This document shows positions 41,439-49,523 of a stretch of DNA of 64,000 nucleotides, one piece after another; the stretch's first letter is position 1, and each line of letters begins with the position of its first letter. The notes below the pieces were generated by a model that was not told the origin of the DNA, searched no databases, and saw only the letters and a list, made by a program, of their open reading frames with translations. The stretch is from Zunongwangia atlantica 22II14-10F7. GTDB taxonomy: Bacteria; Bacteroidota; Bacteroidia; Flavobacteriales; Flavobacteriaceae. The stretch spans positions 1 through 64,000 of the forward strand of contig NZ_ARYN01000018.1 in assembly GCF_002094855.1 (NCBI RefSeq), in the 5' to 3' direction. A program made the position numbers and the translations under genes.

Positions 41439-42536
41439 TCAAGAGTTTTTTGTAGTTGTGGTTAGTTTTGAAATTGCATTCATTCCACCTTTTACGTCTA
41501 CAAAATCTCCGTAGATTTTTAAATCTTGCAATAGATTGATCGCTTTTAAACTCCGCATACCCGATTGGCATAAAAAATATGTTGGTTTCTGAAGATCGAT
41601 TTTTGCCGATTTTTCCTGAACTTCACTTAGCGGAATATTTTTCCAATCTTTCTGCTGAGTTTCGGGTAAATTTTGTCTTTCTACTTCTTCAGGATTTCGC
41701 ACATCAATAAGTTGAATATTTTCTGAATTCCATTTTTTGAGAAATGCTTCAGCTTCTATCGATTTTACTTCGGTAGCGCAACTAAATTCATAGGATTTTT
41801 GAAGTTCCTTAATTTCAAGATTCTTCAGATTTAAACCGAATTTTATTTTTTGCTGAGACTGATTTAATCCATCAAATAAAAGCAATTTTCCCGATAAAGT
41901 TTCGCCAATGCCGGTAATCACTTTTATAGCTTCTAAAGCCTGTAAACTTCCTATAATTCCGGGGATAATTCCTAAAACACCATTTTCATTACAATCGGGG
42001 ATTTCTTCAGGATTTGGCATTTCAGGGAATAAACATCGATAAGTTGGGCCGCCTTTATAATTAAAAACGCTTACCTGCCCTTCAAAAGCATGCAAAGCAC
42101 CGTAAACCAAAGGTTTTTTCAGAATTACACAGGCGTCATTTACCAAAAATCGAGTAGGGAAATTATCTGATGCATCAACGATCACATCAAAATCGGTTAT
42201 AATTTCCAAAGCATTTTCCGTAGAAATAAAAGTCGGGAAAGTTATGATCTCAATTTCGCTGTTTAGGGCAGTTAATTTCTGCTTCGCAATTTCAACTTTG
42301 GATTGGCCAAGATCATTTTCTGAATATAAAATTTGTCGCTGTAAATTGCTAATATCAACCACGTCGTTATCAACAATACCGATAGTTCCCACGCCCATTC
42401 CGCTTAGATATTGTAAAACGGGAACGCCAAGACCACCTGCACCGATCACCAAAACTTTAGCATCAGCCAATTTCTTTTGCCCGGCTTCACCAAATCCCTG
42501 AAGCCGAGTTTGTCTTGTATAGCGTTCAGGATTCAA
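41439..42536 (-). CDS. moeB: MoeB/ThiF-type adenylyltransferase fused to a rhodanese domain
   Basis: The 365-residue protein activates the C-terminal Gly of MoaD by adenylylation. The E1-like domain (about 1-240) has RYTRQTRLQGFGEAGQ, the nucleotide-binding GAGGLGVPVLQYLSGMG near 33, and DASDNFPTRFLVNDAC near 120. A rhodanese domain (about 255-360) carries Cys323 in CQSGMRS and may supply sulfur. Start must be the TTG at 42536, because an in-frame stop lies six codons upstream and no ATG intervenes, while the conserved RYxRQ begins five residues in. It overlaps mobA by 11 bases. The paired zinc CxxC motifs are reduced to single cysteines (PTYRC and FSCATE). Confidence 0.88.
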   Translation of the reverse strand: MNPERYTRQTRLQGFGEAGQKKLADAKVLVIGAGGLGVPVLQYLSGMGVGTIGIVDNDVVDISNLQRQILYSENDLGQSKVEIAKQKLTALNSEIEIITFPTFISTENALEIITDFDVIVDASDNFPTRFLVNDACVILKKPLVYGALHAFEGQVSVFNYKGGPTYRCLFPEMPNPEEIPDCNENGVLGIIPGIIGSLQALEAIKVITGIGETLSGKLLLFDGLNQSQQKIKFGLNLKNLEIKELQKSYEFSCATEVKSIEAEAFLKKWNSENIQLIDVRNPEEVERQNLPETQQKDWKNIPLSEVQEKSAKIDLQKPTYFLCQSGMRSLKAINLLQDLKIYGDFVDVKGGMNAISKLTTTTKNS

Positions 42537-43122
42537 CTTGGTGTAATTTTTTTAGTGCGAGTTGGTATTCTTCTTTATTGTTCGCGTTGATCAAAATATC
42601 GTCGCTGGAAGGGAAAATCAATTCGGTTTCTGAATTGATCAAAAACTTACGCGGACAAGTATTCGTGCCGCTTTCCAGATATTCGATGGCTTTTGGAAAA
42701 GAATTTGCTTCCCAAATCGCAAACATCGGTTCTGGTAATCCCGATTGATGCGTGGCGTAAGCCGTGGCTATTTTTTCAGGATTTCGCTGCTCGATCAATT
42801 GCTCAATTGAATTTTTATCGATTAACGGTAAATCGGTCGCAACTACTAACCAGGCGACTTCAGGAAATTCCTGATGCGCACTAATTATTCCGTTTAGCGG
42901 ACCTCGATATTGGTCTTTATCGGTGATCGTTTTTAAGTTTTCAGATAAATTTTGCTGTTGCTCACGTCGTACGCTTAGGTAAACATCGTCGCAAAATTCT
43001 GCTAAAAGTTCGTATAAATACTCGCGATGCGGTTTGCCGTGGTAAGCAAGCTCACCTTTATCGGTGCCCATTCGGGTGCTTTTTCCACCTGCAAGTACGA
43101 GTCCGTTTAGTTTAGTTTTCAT
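42526..43122 (-). CDS. mobA: Molybdenum cofactor guanylyltransferase MobA
   Basis: The ATG at 43122 is chosen over a GTG seven codons upstream, giving 198 residues. The N-terminus LVLAGGKSTRMGTDKG is the MobA nucleotide-binding signature, and WLVVATDLPLIDKNSI near 95 holds the metal-binding Asp. MobA attaches GMP to the cofactor to make MGD used by DMSO-reductase-family enzymes. None of those is encoded here, so its target enzyme lies elsewhere. It overlaps moeB by 11 bases and sits between moeB and moaC. Confidence 0.9.
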   Translation of the reverse strand: MKTKLNGLVLAGGKSTRMGTDKGELAYHGKPHREYLYELLAEFCDDVYLSVRREQQQNLSENLKTITDKDQYRGPLNGIISAHQEFPEVAWLVVATDLPLIDKNSIEQLIEQRNPEKIATAYATHQSGLPEPMFAIWEANSFPKAIEYLESGTNTCPRKFLINSETELIFPSSDDILINANNKEEYQLALKKLHQVES

Positions 43123-43277
43123 TGAGTGAAGTTTACAGTTCACGGTTTACAATTAACAGTTTTTAGCTGTCAGCTTATGGCATATTCAAAGTTCAAAATT
43201 TGACATTCAAAATTCAACACAATCGAATATCTCATTATCAAATTTACACATCAGCAAATTAGCAAATCAACACATCA

Positions 43278-43754
43278 TCAAACTCCAAAGTCGCTTTTTC
43301 CGCCGGTTTTCTTATTCAGTTTTATTTCTGAAATTTCCAGATCGTGGCTTAAAGCTTTGGTCATATCATAAATGGTAAGCGCTGCGGTAGAAACTCCGGT
43401 TAAGGCTTCCATTTCTACTCCCGTGCGTTCGTTGCATTTTACCAAACATTCAATATCCAACGAATTTTCACCAGGTTGAATGTCAATATTAATTTTCGAC
43501 AAACGAAGCGGATGACAAAGCGGAATTAGATCTGAAGTTTTCTTTACCGCCTGAATTCCTGCAATGATCGCTGTTTGAGTGATGCTTCCTTTTTTGCTTA
43601 GAAAATCATCTTTTTGGAGTTGCTTAAAAACTTCCGCAGGAAATATAATTCGGCCGCTTGCAATCGCAGTTCGGCTGGTGATTTCCTTTTCAGAAACGTC
43701 TACCATTTCAGCATTTCCCTGCTTGTTGATATGTGAGAGTTTTTTATCCACCAA
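43278..43754 (-). CDS. moaC: Cyclic pyranopterin monophosphate synthase MoaC
   Basis: The 158-residue protein makes cyclic pyranopterin monophosphate together with MoaA. It has the expected LSHINKQGNAEMVDVSEKE start, LIPLCHPLRLSKINIDI near 75 with catalytic residues, VKCNERTGVEMEALTGVSTAALTIYDM near 110, and the terminal KTGGKSDFG. The start is non-ATG: TTG at 43754 or GTG at 43751, both overlapping the end of moaA. The gap to mobA (43123-43277) holds short repeats and no gene. Confidence 0.94.
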   Translation of the reverse strand: MVDKKLSHINKQGNAEMVDVSEKEITSRTAIASGRIIFPAEVFKQLQKDDFLSKKGSITQTAIIAGIQAVKKTSDLIPLCHPLRLSKINIDIQPGENSLDIECLVKCNERTGVEMEALTGVSTAALTIYDMTKALSHDLEISEIKLNKKTGGKSDFGV

Positions 43755-44730
43755 TACTTGTCATTGAATTTTCGTAATAATTTTTATTTCGAGCTTCAGC
43801 TTCAAAACCATCTTTTGCTCTACTTCCAACAGCTTTTAATATTTCATTTTTGATATTTTCTTCAGAATTTTCAGCACGAAGAATATCGCGAATATTTCGA
43901 TCGGAACTGGCGTAAAGGCAGGTAATAACATCGCCGGTAGCGGTAATCCTTAAGCGGTTACAGCTTCCGCAGAAATTACGGGTAAAACTTGGGATGATTC
44001 CAAAACTACCCTCAAAACCTGCAATCTTATAATTTACTGAAGTCGAAGTTTTTTCAGAAGAAAGCTTTTCGATATTTGGGTAATAGGAAGCGATATAATT
44101 GTAAATCGCTTTATGATTCCATTTTATGGTTTGGAAATTTTTGCTTCCACCGTTAAAAGGCATTTCTTCTAAAAAACGAACCGAAACCGGATAATGTCGC
44201 GTTAGATCTTCCAAAATCGGAATCATATCTTCAGTATTCTGCCCGTCTAATGCGATAAAATTCACCTTTACATTAAAATCTTCCTGAATCAACTTGATCA
44301 AATTGCCATAAACTGTTTCAAACTGGTCACGCCGAGTTACTTTTTTAAAAGTTTCTGGAGTGATAGAATCCAGGCTCAAATTGATGTTTTTTATGCCTAA
44401 TTCTTTTAACTCAGGAATATGCTGCCCAATTAAAGTTGCGTTTGTGGTAATGCTAATATCTTCGAGTTTTGGGAGCACAGAAAGTTTACGAAGCAATATC
44501 ATTAAATCTTTGCGAACAAAAGGTTCGCCGCCGGTAATCCTGATCTTTGTGATGCCCTGTTCTACCAAAGTTTTGCTTAAGCGATATAACTCATCGATCG
44601 ATAGTAGTTTATCTTTTTTTGCAAAATTAATTCCGCTTTCTGGCATGCAATAATTGCATCGCAAGTTACAACGGTCGGTCACCGCTAGTCGCAGGTAATT
44701 AATTTTTCTTTGGTGATTATCTATAAGCAT
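43744..44730 (-). CDS. moaA: GTP 3',8-cyclase MoaA (radical SAM)
   Basis: The 328-residue enzyme starts the cofactor pathway. The N-terminal radical-SAM cluster is CNLRCNYC (Cys21, Cys25, Cys28), and the C-terminal GTP-binding cluster is CGSC with a later Cys (Cys254, Cys257, Cys271). RITGGEPFVRKDL near 64 is the SAM-binding GGEP motif. The protein ends in Gly-Gly, which is needed for function in this family. It overlaps moaC by 11 bases. Confidence 0.96.
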   Translation of the reverse strand: MLIDNHQRKINYLRLAVTDRCNLRCNYCMPESGINFAKKDKLLSIDELYRLSKTLVEQGITKIRITGGEPFVRKDLMILLRKLSVLPKLEDISITTNATLIGQHIPELKELGIKNINLSLDSITPETFKKVTRRDQFETVYGNLIKLIQEDFNVKVNFIALDGQNTEDMIPILEDLTRHYPVSVRFLEEMPFNGGSKNFQTIKWNHKAIYNYIASYYPNIEKLSSEKTSTSVNYKIAGFEGSFGIIPSFTRNFCGSCNRLRITATGDVITCLYASSDRNIRDILRAENSEENIKNEILKAVGSRAKDGFEAEARNKNYYENSMTSIGG

Positions 44731-44763
44731 TAACGTCTTCTTTTGGGGATTTAAAATGTGCGA

Positions 44764-45183
44764 TTATGGATGCGGTGTCACCCAAACTTCGTCTTTACCG
44801 TCGAAAAATTCTTTTTTCCAGATGGGAACTTTTTCTTTTAGCGTATCGATTAAAAATCTACAGGCTTCAAAGCAATCATCGCGATGTGCAGAGGAAGCAC
44901 CCACAAGCACAACGGGTTCTTCAACTTTCTTATCGCCAACCGCGTGCTGCATAATAAGTCGGTTTAAATTCCATTGCTTACTTGCTGCCTCTGCGATCTT
45001 CTCCATTTCTTTAAGCGCCATCGCTTCGTAGGCTTCAAAAAAAAGGGAGTTTACTTTTTGATTTTGGGTAGTATCACGAACAGCGCCTATAAAAACACAA
45101 ATTCCACCGCTTGCAGGGTGGGAAAGGTCTTTATGGATCAAAGACGGATCGATATTTTCTATAATTTCAATTTTCTTTTCCAT
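44764..45183 (-). CDS. moaE: Molybdopterin synthase catalytic subunit MoaE
   Basis: The 139-residue protein is the large subunit of molybdopterin synthase. Motifs are GGICVFIGAVRDTTQNQKVNSLFFEAYE near 26, VGASSAHRDDCFEACRFLIDTLKEKVPIWKKE near 92 with the conserved His-Arg and Lys residues, and the end DEVWVTPHP. It lies between moaD and moaA in the operon. Confidence 0.95.
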   Translation of the reverse strand: MEKKIEIIENIDPSLIHKDLSHPASGGICVFIGAVRDTTQNQKVNSLFFEAYEAMALKEMEKIAEAASKQWNLNRLIMQHAVGDKKVEEPVVLVGASSAHRDDCFEACRFLIDTLKEKVPIWKKEFFDGKDEVWVTPHP

Positions 45184-45214
45184 ATATCCCTAGTTAAGGA
45201 TCCTTCAAACTTCA

Positions 45215-45451
45215 TTAACCTCCGCTAACCGGTGGAATAATTGCGATCTCATTTTCTGCGGAAATTAATTTTTCATCACTGGCATATTCTTCGTCTACAG
45301 CGATAGCCAGAGAAGAAAGCTTCGCAAATTCCGGATATTTTTTGATGAGCTCCTGCTTTAATTCGGCTACATTTTTAGCTTTAAAAGAAGGCTCTTCCAG
45401 CACCTGATTTCCTACAATATCTTTCGCAACTCCGAAAAGTAAGATTTTCAT
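45215..45451 (-). CDS. moaD: Molybdopterin synthase sulfur carrier MoaD
   Basis: The 78-residue ubiquitin-like protein begins MKILLFGVAKDIVGNQ and ends EIAIIPPVSGG. The terminal Gly-Gly is activated by the MoeB-type enzyme and converted to thiocarboxylate. It is the first gene of the minus-strand molybdenum operon; the promoter should lie in the 255-base divergent gap upstream (45452-45706), where nothing else coding is visible. Confidence 0.94.
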   Translation of the reverse strand: MKILLFGVAKDIVGNQVLEEPSFKAKNVAELKQELIKKYPEFAKLSSLAIAVDEEYASDEKLISAENEIAIIPPVSGG

Positions 45452-45706
45452 TTTTTAAGGTAAATATAAAAGCTGAATTGCACAATCACTTATGAAATTC
45501 AAACTTTCCTTTAGTAAGTTTCTAAAATTAAGAAAGATTTAAGAGCTATTGCTCAAATTGAAGCTATTCTATTGATTAATTTCAAAATTGATTTTAAAAT
45601 GTGCAGTTTTACAAGTGAATTTTAAACTATGAAAAACAATCTGTTTACATCCTGATATTGTAGATTTAAGCAGAGAAAATTTAGCTTGTAGAGGAAATGA
45701 ATAAAA

Positions 45707-46717
45707 ATGACACACGAGTTTAAAGAAATAATAAGTCAGGTTTTACAAAATCAGCAACAAGGGAAACGAAGTGTTTTGGCAAGTGTGGTTGCATTAGATG
45801 GTTCGTCTTACCGAAAACCGGGCGTTAGAATGTTGATCACTGAAGATGGAGGAATGACCGGAGCTGTGAGTGGTGGTTGTGTAGAAAAAGATGTTTTGTT
45901 AGAAGCACAAACCGTATTAAAAACCGGAGTCGCAAAAATGATGACCTACGATGGCCGGTATCGTTTAGGATGCGAAGGCATTTTATATATTTTACTGGAG
46001 CCTGTGGCGATTTCTTCGGAATTTGAGCAGTTATTTTTTCAGCAAATTGAGAATAGAAAATCCTTTAAAATTGATTCGTTTTTTAGAAAGGAAGTCGGTG
46101 AATTTGAAGCTTTAGAATCTTTAATTGATTTTGGAGAAAGGCAATTTTCGATGACTTCAAGAGAATTAGCAGATCATTCTGGTTTAGAAAAATTTAGTCA
46201 GCAGTTACCGGCGATTTCAAGATTAATTTTGATCGGTGCTGAACATGATGCTGTAAAATTAGGACTTTCGGCGTCTCAATTAGGTTGGGAGGTAAGCATT
46301 ATTTCTTCGCCTAGAGATCCTAAAACCACAGAAAATTTCCCCGGAAGTAAAGAAGTTTTAGCGATCGATCCAGAGCAGGCGAAAGATTTGGAAATCGATA
46401 GCCAAACCGCGGTTGTTCTAATGACGCATAATTATGCACGTGATCTTCACTTTTTGCTATCGATAAAAGATAAAGATCCTTTTTACATTGGTATTTTAGG
46501 TTCGACCAAGCGTCGTGAAAAAATGTATAATGAATTGATCGAAATGCAAAATGATATCGAATTTGATTTTTTCGATAAGCTTTATGGCCCGGCCGGAATT
46601 GATATCGGCGCGATAACTCCAGAAGAAATTGCTGTTTCGATCTTAGCAGAAATTTTGGCAGTAAAACGAGGAAAATCGATTCCGTCTTTACGAGAAAAAA
46701 TGGGCGCTATACACTAA
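45707..46717 (+). CDS. xdhC: XdhC/CoxI-family molybdenum cofactor insertion chaperone
   Basis: The 336-residue protein has the N-terminal XdhC/CoxI motif SVVALDGSSYRKPGVRMLI and GAVSGGCVEKDVLLEAQ (about 22-65), and a C-terminal Rossmann-like XdhC_C domain (about 175-315) with RLILIGAEHDAVKLGLSASQLGWEVSII and YIGILGSTKRREKM. Members protect and sulfurate the cofactor and insert it into hydroxylases such as the PaoABC-type enzyme encoded at 33009-37061. It is divergent from moaD and followed by mocA 11 bases later. Confidence 0.92.
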   Translation: MTHEFKEIISQVLQNQQQGKRSVLASVVALDGSSYRKPGVRMLITEDGGMTGAVSGGCVEKDVLLEAQTVLKTGVAKMMTYDGRYRLGCEGILYILLEPVAISSEFEQLFFQQIENRKSFKIDSFFRKEVGEFEALESLIDFGERQFSMTSRELADHSGLEKFSQQLPAISRLILIGAEHDAVKLGLSASQLGWEVSIISSPRDPKTTENFPGSKEVLAIDPEQAKDLEIDSQTAVVLMTHNYARDLHFLLSIKDKDPFYIGILGSTKRREKMYNELIEMQNDIEFDFFDKLYGPAGIDIGAITPEEIAVSILAEILAVKRGKSIPSLREKMGAIH

Positions 46718-46728
46718 GATTCGATAAA

Positions 46729-47319
46729 ATGAATACAGATTTTAAAGTTGCAGTTTTGGTACTTGCCGCTGGTGCTTCCCGAAGAATGAACGATATAAAG
46801 CAAATTTTAGCTTTTAAGGATTCTACGCTTTTAGAAAATGCTTTGAAAACAGCCAAAATGAGCAAAAATGATCAGGTTTTTTGTGTTTTAGGAGCAAATA
46901 AGGAAGAAATTCAGCAAAAAGTAGATTTTCAGAGTATAGAAATTATCCAAAATGACGATTGGAATGAGGGTTTAGGGAAATCTATTGCGGTTGGAGTAGA
47001 AGCTATTCAGAATTGTAAAGATTATGACGGAATTTTAGTGATGTTGGGCGATCAGCCGTTTATTTCTTCAGAATATTTGGATAAAATGATCGAGAAATAT
47101 AACGAAAATCAATCAGAGATCGTTGCCACCAGTTATTCAGGGAAGCCGGGTGTTCCTGCATTATTTCCGCAGAAAATCTTTTCAGAATTAACGAAACTTA
47201 GTGGTGATAGCGGCGCAAAAGAGTTATTGCGAGGTGAGAAAAATATCGTAAAACTCGAAGCTGAAAACACATTTGATGTCGATAGCCCCGAGGATTATAA
47301 AAAGGTTTTGAGATTTTAG
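46729..47319 (+). CDS. mocA: Molybdenum cofactor cytidylyltransferase (MocA type)
   Basis: The 196-residue nucleotidyltransferase starts VAVLVLAAGASRRMNDIKQ, where the LAAGxSxRM form is typical of MocA rather than the LAGGxSxRMGxDK of MobA. GILVMLGDQPFISSEYLDKMI near 100 carries the metal-binding Asp and the QPF form common in MocA, and FDVDSPEDY is near the end. It attaches CMP to the cofactor to make MCD, the form used by PaoC-type enzymes. Pairing with xdhC supports that role. The gap to 47559 contains CAGCTCTCAGC-like and ATTCAACATT-like short repeats and no gene. Confidence 0.88.
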   Translation: MNTDFKVAVLVLAAGASRRMNDIKQILAFKDSTLLENALKTAKMSKNDQVFCVLGANKEEIQQKVDFQSIEIIQNDDWNEGLGKSIAVGVEAIQNCKDYDGILVMLGDQPFISSEYLDKMIEKYNENQSEIVATSYSGKPGVPALFPQKIFSELTKLSGDSGAKELLRGEKNIVKLEAENTFDVDSPEDYKKVLRF

Positions 47320-47559
47320 CTCTCAGCTCTCAGCCGTCAGCTTTTAGTGATTTTGAGATTCAATACTGAAAATTCAACATTAATCAACTTCAAATTATAA
47401 TTTTTCCGAATAAAAAAAATATCACATTTTCAAGGTCTCAGCTTTCAGTATTAATTAGGTTTAATCTTCAAATTATAACATTTTCAAATTAATCACCGAA
47501 TCTTCACATCACGACATTACCATATTACCGAATTAACAAATCATCACATTGTCTAACGT

Positions 47560-49362
47560 TTACAACGCATAAATAAGTGCAGCGTAAGCAGGAATATTTA
47601 CTTTACCTGTCCATGGTTTTTGGTCGGTTTCTTCATGAATTTTTTCGATATCTTCAACCGGTAGATCAGAGAAATCCTGGTCGTATCCTTTCCAGGAGCT
47701 GTTAAATTTTATTTTCCAGTTTTTATCTTCTTCAACACCAATTCCGTAGTCTTCAAAATCCTTATTTCCGAAGTTAAGAATAATGAGAACAGACTGCTCA
47801 TCCATATTTCGTTTGTAAGCCAGAATCTTATTTTCCTGGTTAAAATGTATAATTTCGGTTTGCTGACCTTGGAGTCCGCCTGCACCTTCAGTTTCACCGG
47901 TTGTTAGTTTAATTAGATCTGCGCTTAAATGATCGATTCCTTCCAGTCGGTTTAATTTATCCCAATTAAGCTCCTCGGTATCTTTAAAATAGCCGTCTTC
48001 CAAAAATTCCTGTCCCTGGAAGATCATTGGAATACCGGGAGACGTCATCACCAAAACTAATCCCAAAATGGCCCTTTTCTTCGCAAACGCACTTTCAGCA
48101 TCACCAGGTTGAATTTCTTCAGGAACTCTGGCTTTGCCGTTAGCCACTTCATCGTGGGATTCAGTGTAAATCACGCGATTGAAAACATCGTAGTTATATT
48201 TGTAAAGAATAGCATCGACGATTTTTTGTAGATCGCGATCATTATCATTTAGCTGAGTTAAAACTTCTCGAACTGGATGCACGAACTTCATATCCCATTG
48301 CGTTGCGTAACCAATGCCACCATTTTCGGTAGAAGCCGTGATAATATTATCGGCCTTTAGATCTTCAGCAATGGTAATAATATAGGGGTATTTATGTCGA
48401 ATTTCAGCATTAATATCTCGCATCATAATGATACCTTCTAAAATTTCAGTATCAAAACCTAATCCACCACCTTCGTAACGAATATAGGATGTGGCGTCCA
48501 TTCGCAAACCATCACAATGATATTTCTCGATCCACATCAAGGCATTATCCCTAAAATACTGTCTAACTTCTGGCCGGCCATAATCTGGTCGAGTATCGCC
48601 CCAGGGCGTATCACTACGGTGATCGTTATAAAAATAAATTCCGCCTTTATCATTTTCGTGCCAGCCATCAAACTGCCAAAGATCTACATCAGATGGCCCT
48701 AAGTGATTATATACGACATCCATAATAACACCAATTCCTTTTTGATGTGCTGTTTTTATTAGCTGAAATAAACCATCTGGACCACCATAATCCTGCTCGA
48801 TAGCAAAAGGATGTGCAGGATTGTAACCCCATGAAATTCCACCGGCAAATTCGGCTACCGGAAGTAATTCGATACAATTAATGCCAAGTGATTTTAGGTA
48901 ATCCAGTTTTTCGATAACATCCTGAAATGTACCAACGGAATTGGGATCTTTACGATTGAAAGTACCTACATGAAGTTCGTAGATCACTAGCGAATTCCAG
49001 CTTGGTAATTGATAGTTATCATCTTCCCAATCAAAATCCAGATCTCTGATTATCGAATTGCCGTCGCTGTTGGTTACTTCAAAAGCGTATGGATCATTTT
49101 TAAACAACGATATTTCGCCATTTTCGATATAATATTTATACTGATCTCCTTTTTTAGCTTTGTCTGTTGTTCCCGCCCAATAACCATTTTCTTCAGATTC
49201 TAATTCAAGATCATCATTATTCCAATCGTTAAAATCTCCAACTACCGAAACTCGATTAGCATTTGGCGCCCAAACTCTAAAGGTGGTGTAATTATTTTCG
49301 ATTATTGCACCCATACCAGCAGAAGGAGCAATGGGATAACTTAAAACATTTTCGTTCTTCAT
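47560..49362 (-). CDS. GH13 alpha-amylase-family enzyme, branching enzyme-like
   Basis: The frame opens at a TTG at 49368; the ATG at 49362 is chosen (600 residues). An N-terminal CBM48-type beta domain (about 20-110, FRVWAPNANRVSVVGDFNDWN) precedes the GH13 barrel. The four conserved regions are visible: DVVYNHLG near 217, GLRMDATSYI with nucleophile Asp289, ITIAEDL with acid/base Glu333, and YTESHDEV with His403-Asp404. PGIPMIFQGQEF near 450 is typical of branching enzymes and trehalohydrolases. No signal peptide is visible, so it acts on intracellular alpha-glucan or maltodextrin. Branching enzyme is the best guess; no glycogen genes are adjacent. Confidence 0.82.
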   Translation of the reverse strand: MKNENVLSYPIAPSAGMGAIIENNYTTFRVWAPNANRVSVVGDFNDWNNDDLELESEENGYWAGTTDKAKKGDQYKYYIENGEISLFKNDPYAFEVTNSDGNSIIRDLDFDWEDDNYQLPSWNSLVIYELHVGTFNRKDPNSVGTFQDVIEKLDYLKSLGINCIELLPVAEFAGGISWGYNPAHPFAIEQDYGGPDGLFQLIKTAHQKGIGVIMDVVYNHLGPSDVDLWQFDGWHENDKGGIYFYNDHRSDTPWGDTRPDYGRPEVRQYFRDNALMWIEKYHCDGLRMDATSYIRYEGGGLGFDTEILEGIIMMRDINAEIRHKYPYIITIAEDLKADNIITASTENGGIGYATQWDMKFVHPVREVLTQLNDNDRDLQKIVDAILYKYNYDVFNRVIYTESHDEVANGKARVPEEIQPGDAESAFAKKRAILGLVLVMTSPGIPMIFQGQEFLEDGYFKDTEELNWDKLNRLEGIDHLSADLIKLTTGETEGAGGLQGQQTEIIHFNQENKILAYKRNMDEQSVLIILNFGNKDFEDYGIGVEEDKNWKIKFNSSWKGYDQDFSDLPVEDIEKIHEETDQKPWTGKVNIPAYAALIYAL

Positions 49363-49523
49363 CTTCAATTTTTTATTCTAATTTAATACCCAGTTTGATT
49401 GTATGATTTTAATTGTGAGATATTTAACCTGCTGTGAATTATTTAAGAATTTTGTCATTTTTCAGGAAAGAACAGGATGAGTAACTTCTGGCAATTATTA
49501 GCTTTGAGGTATAAATTATATCT

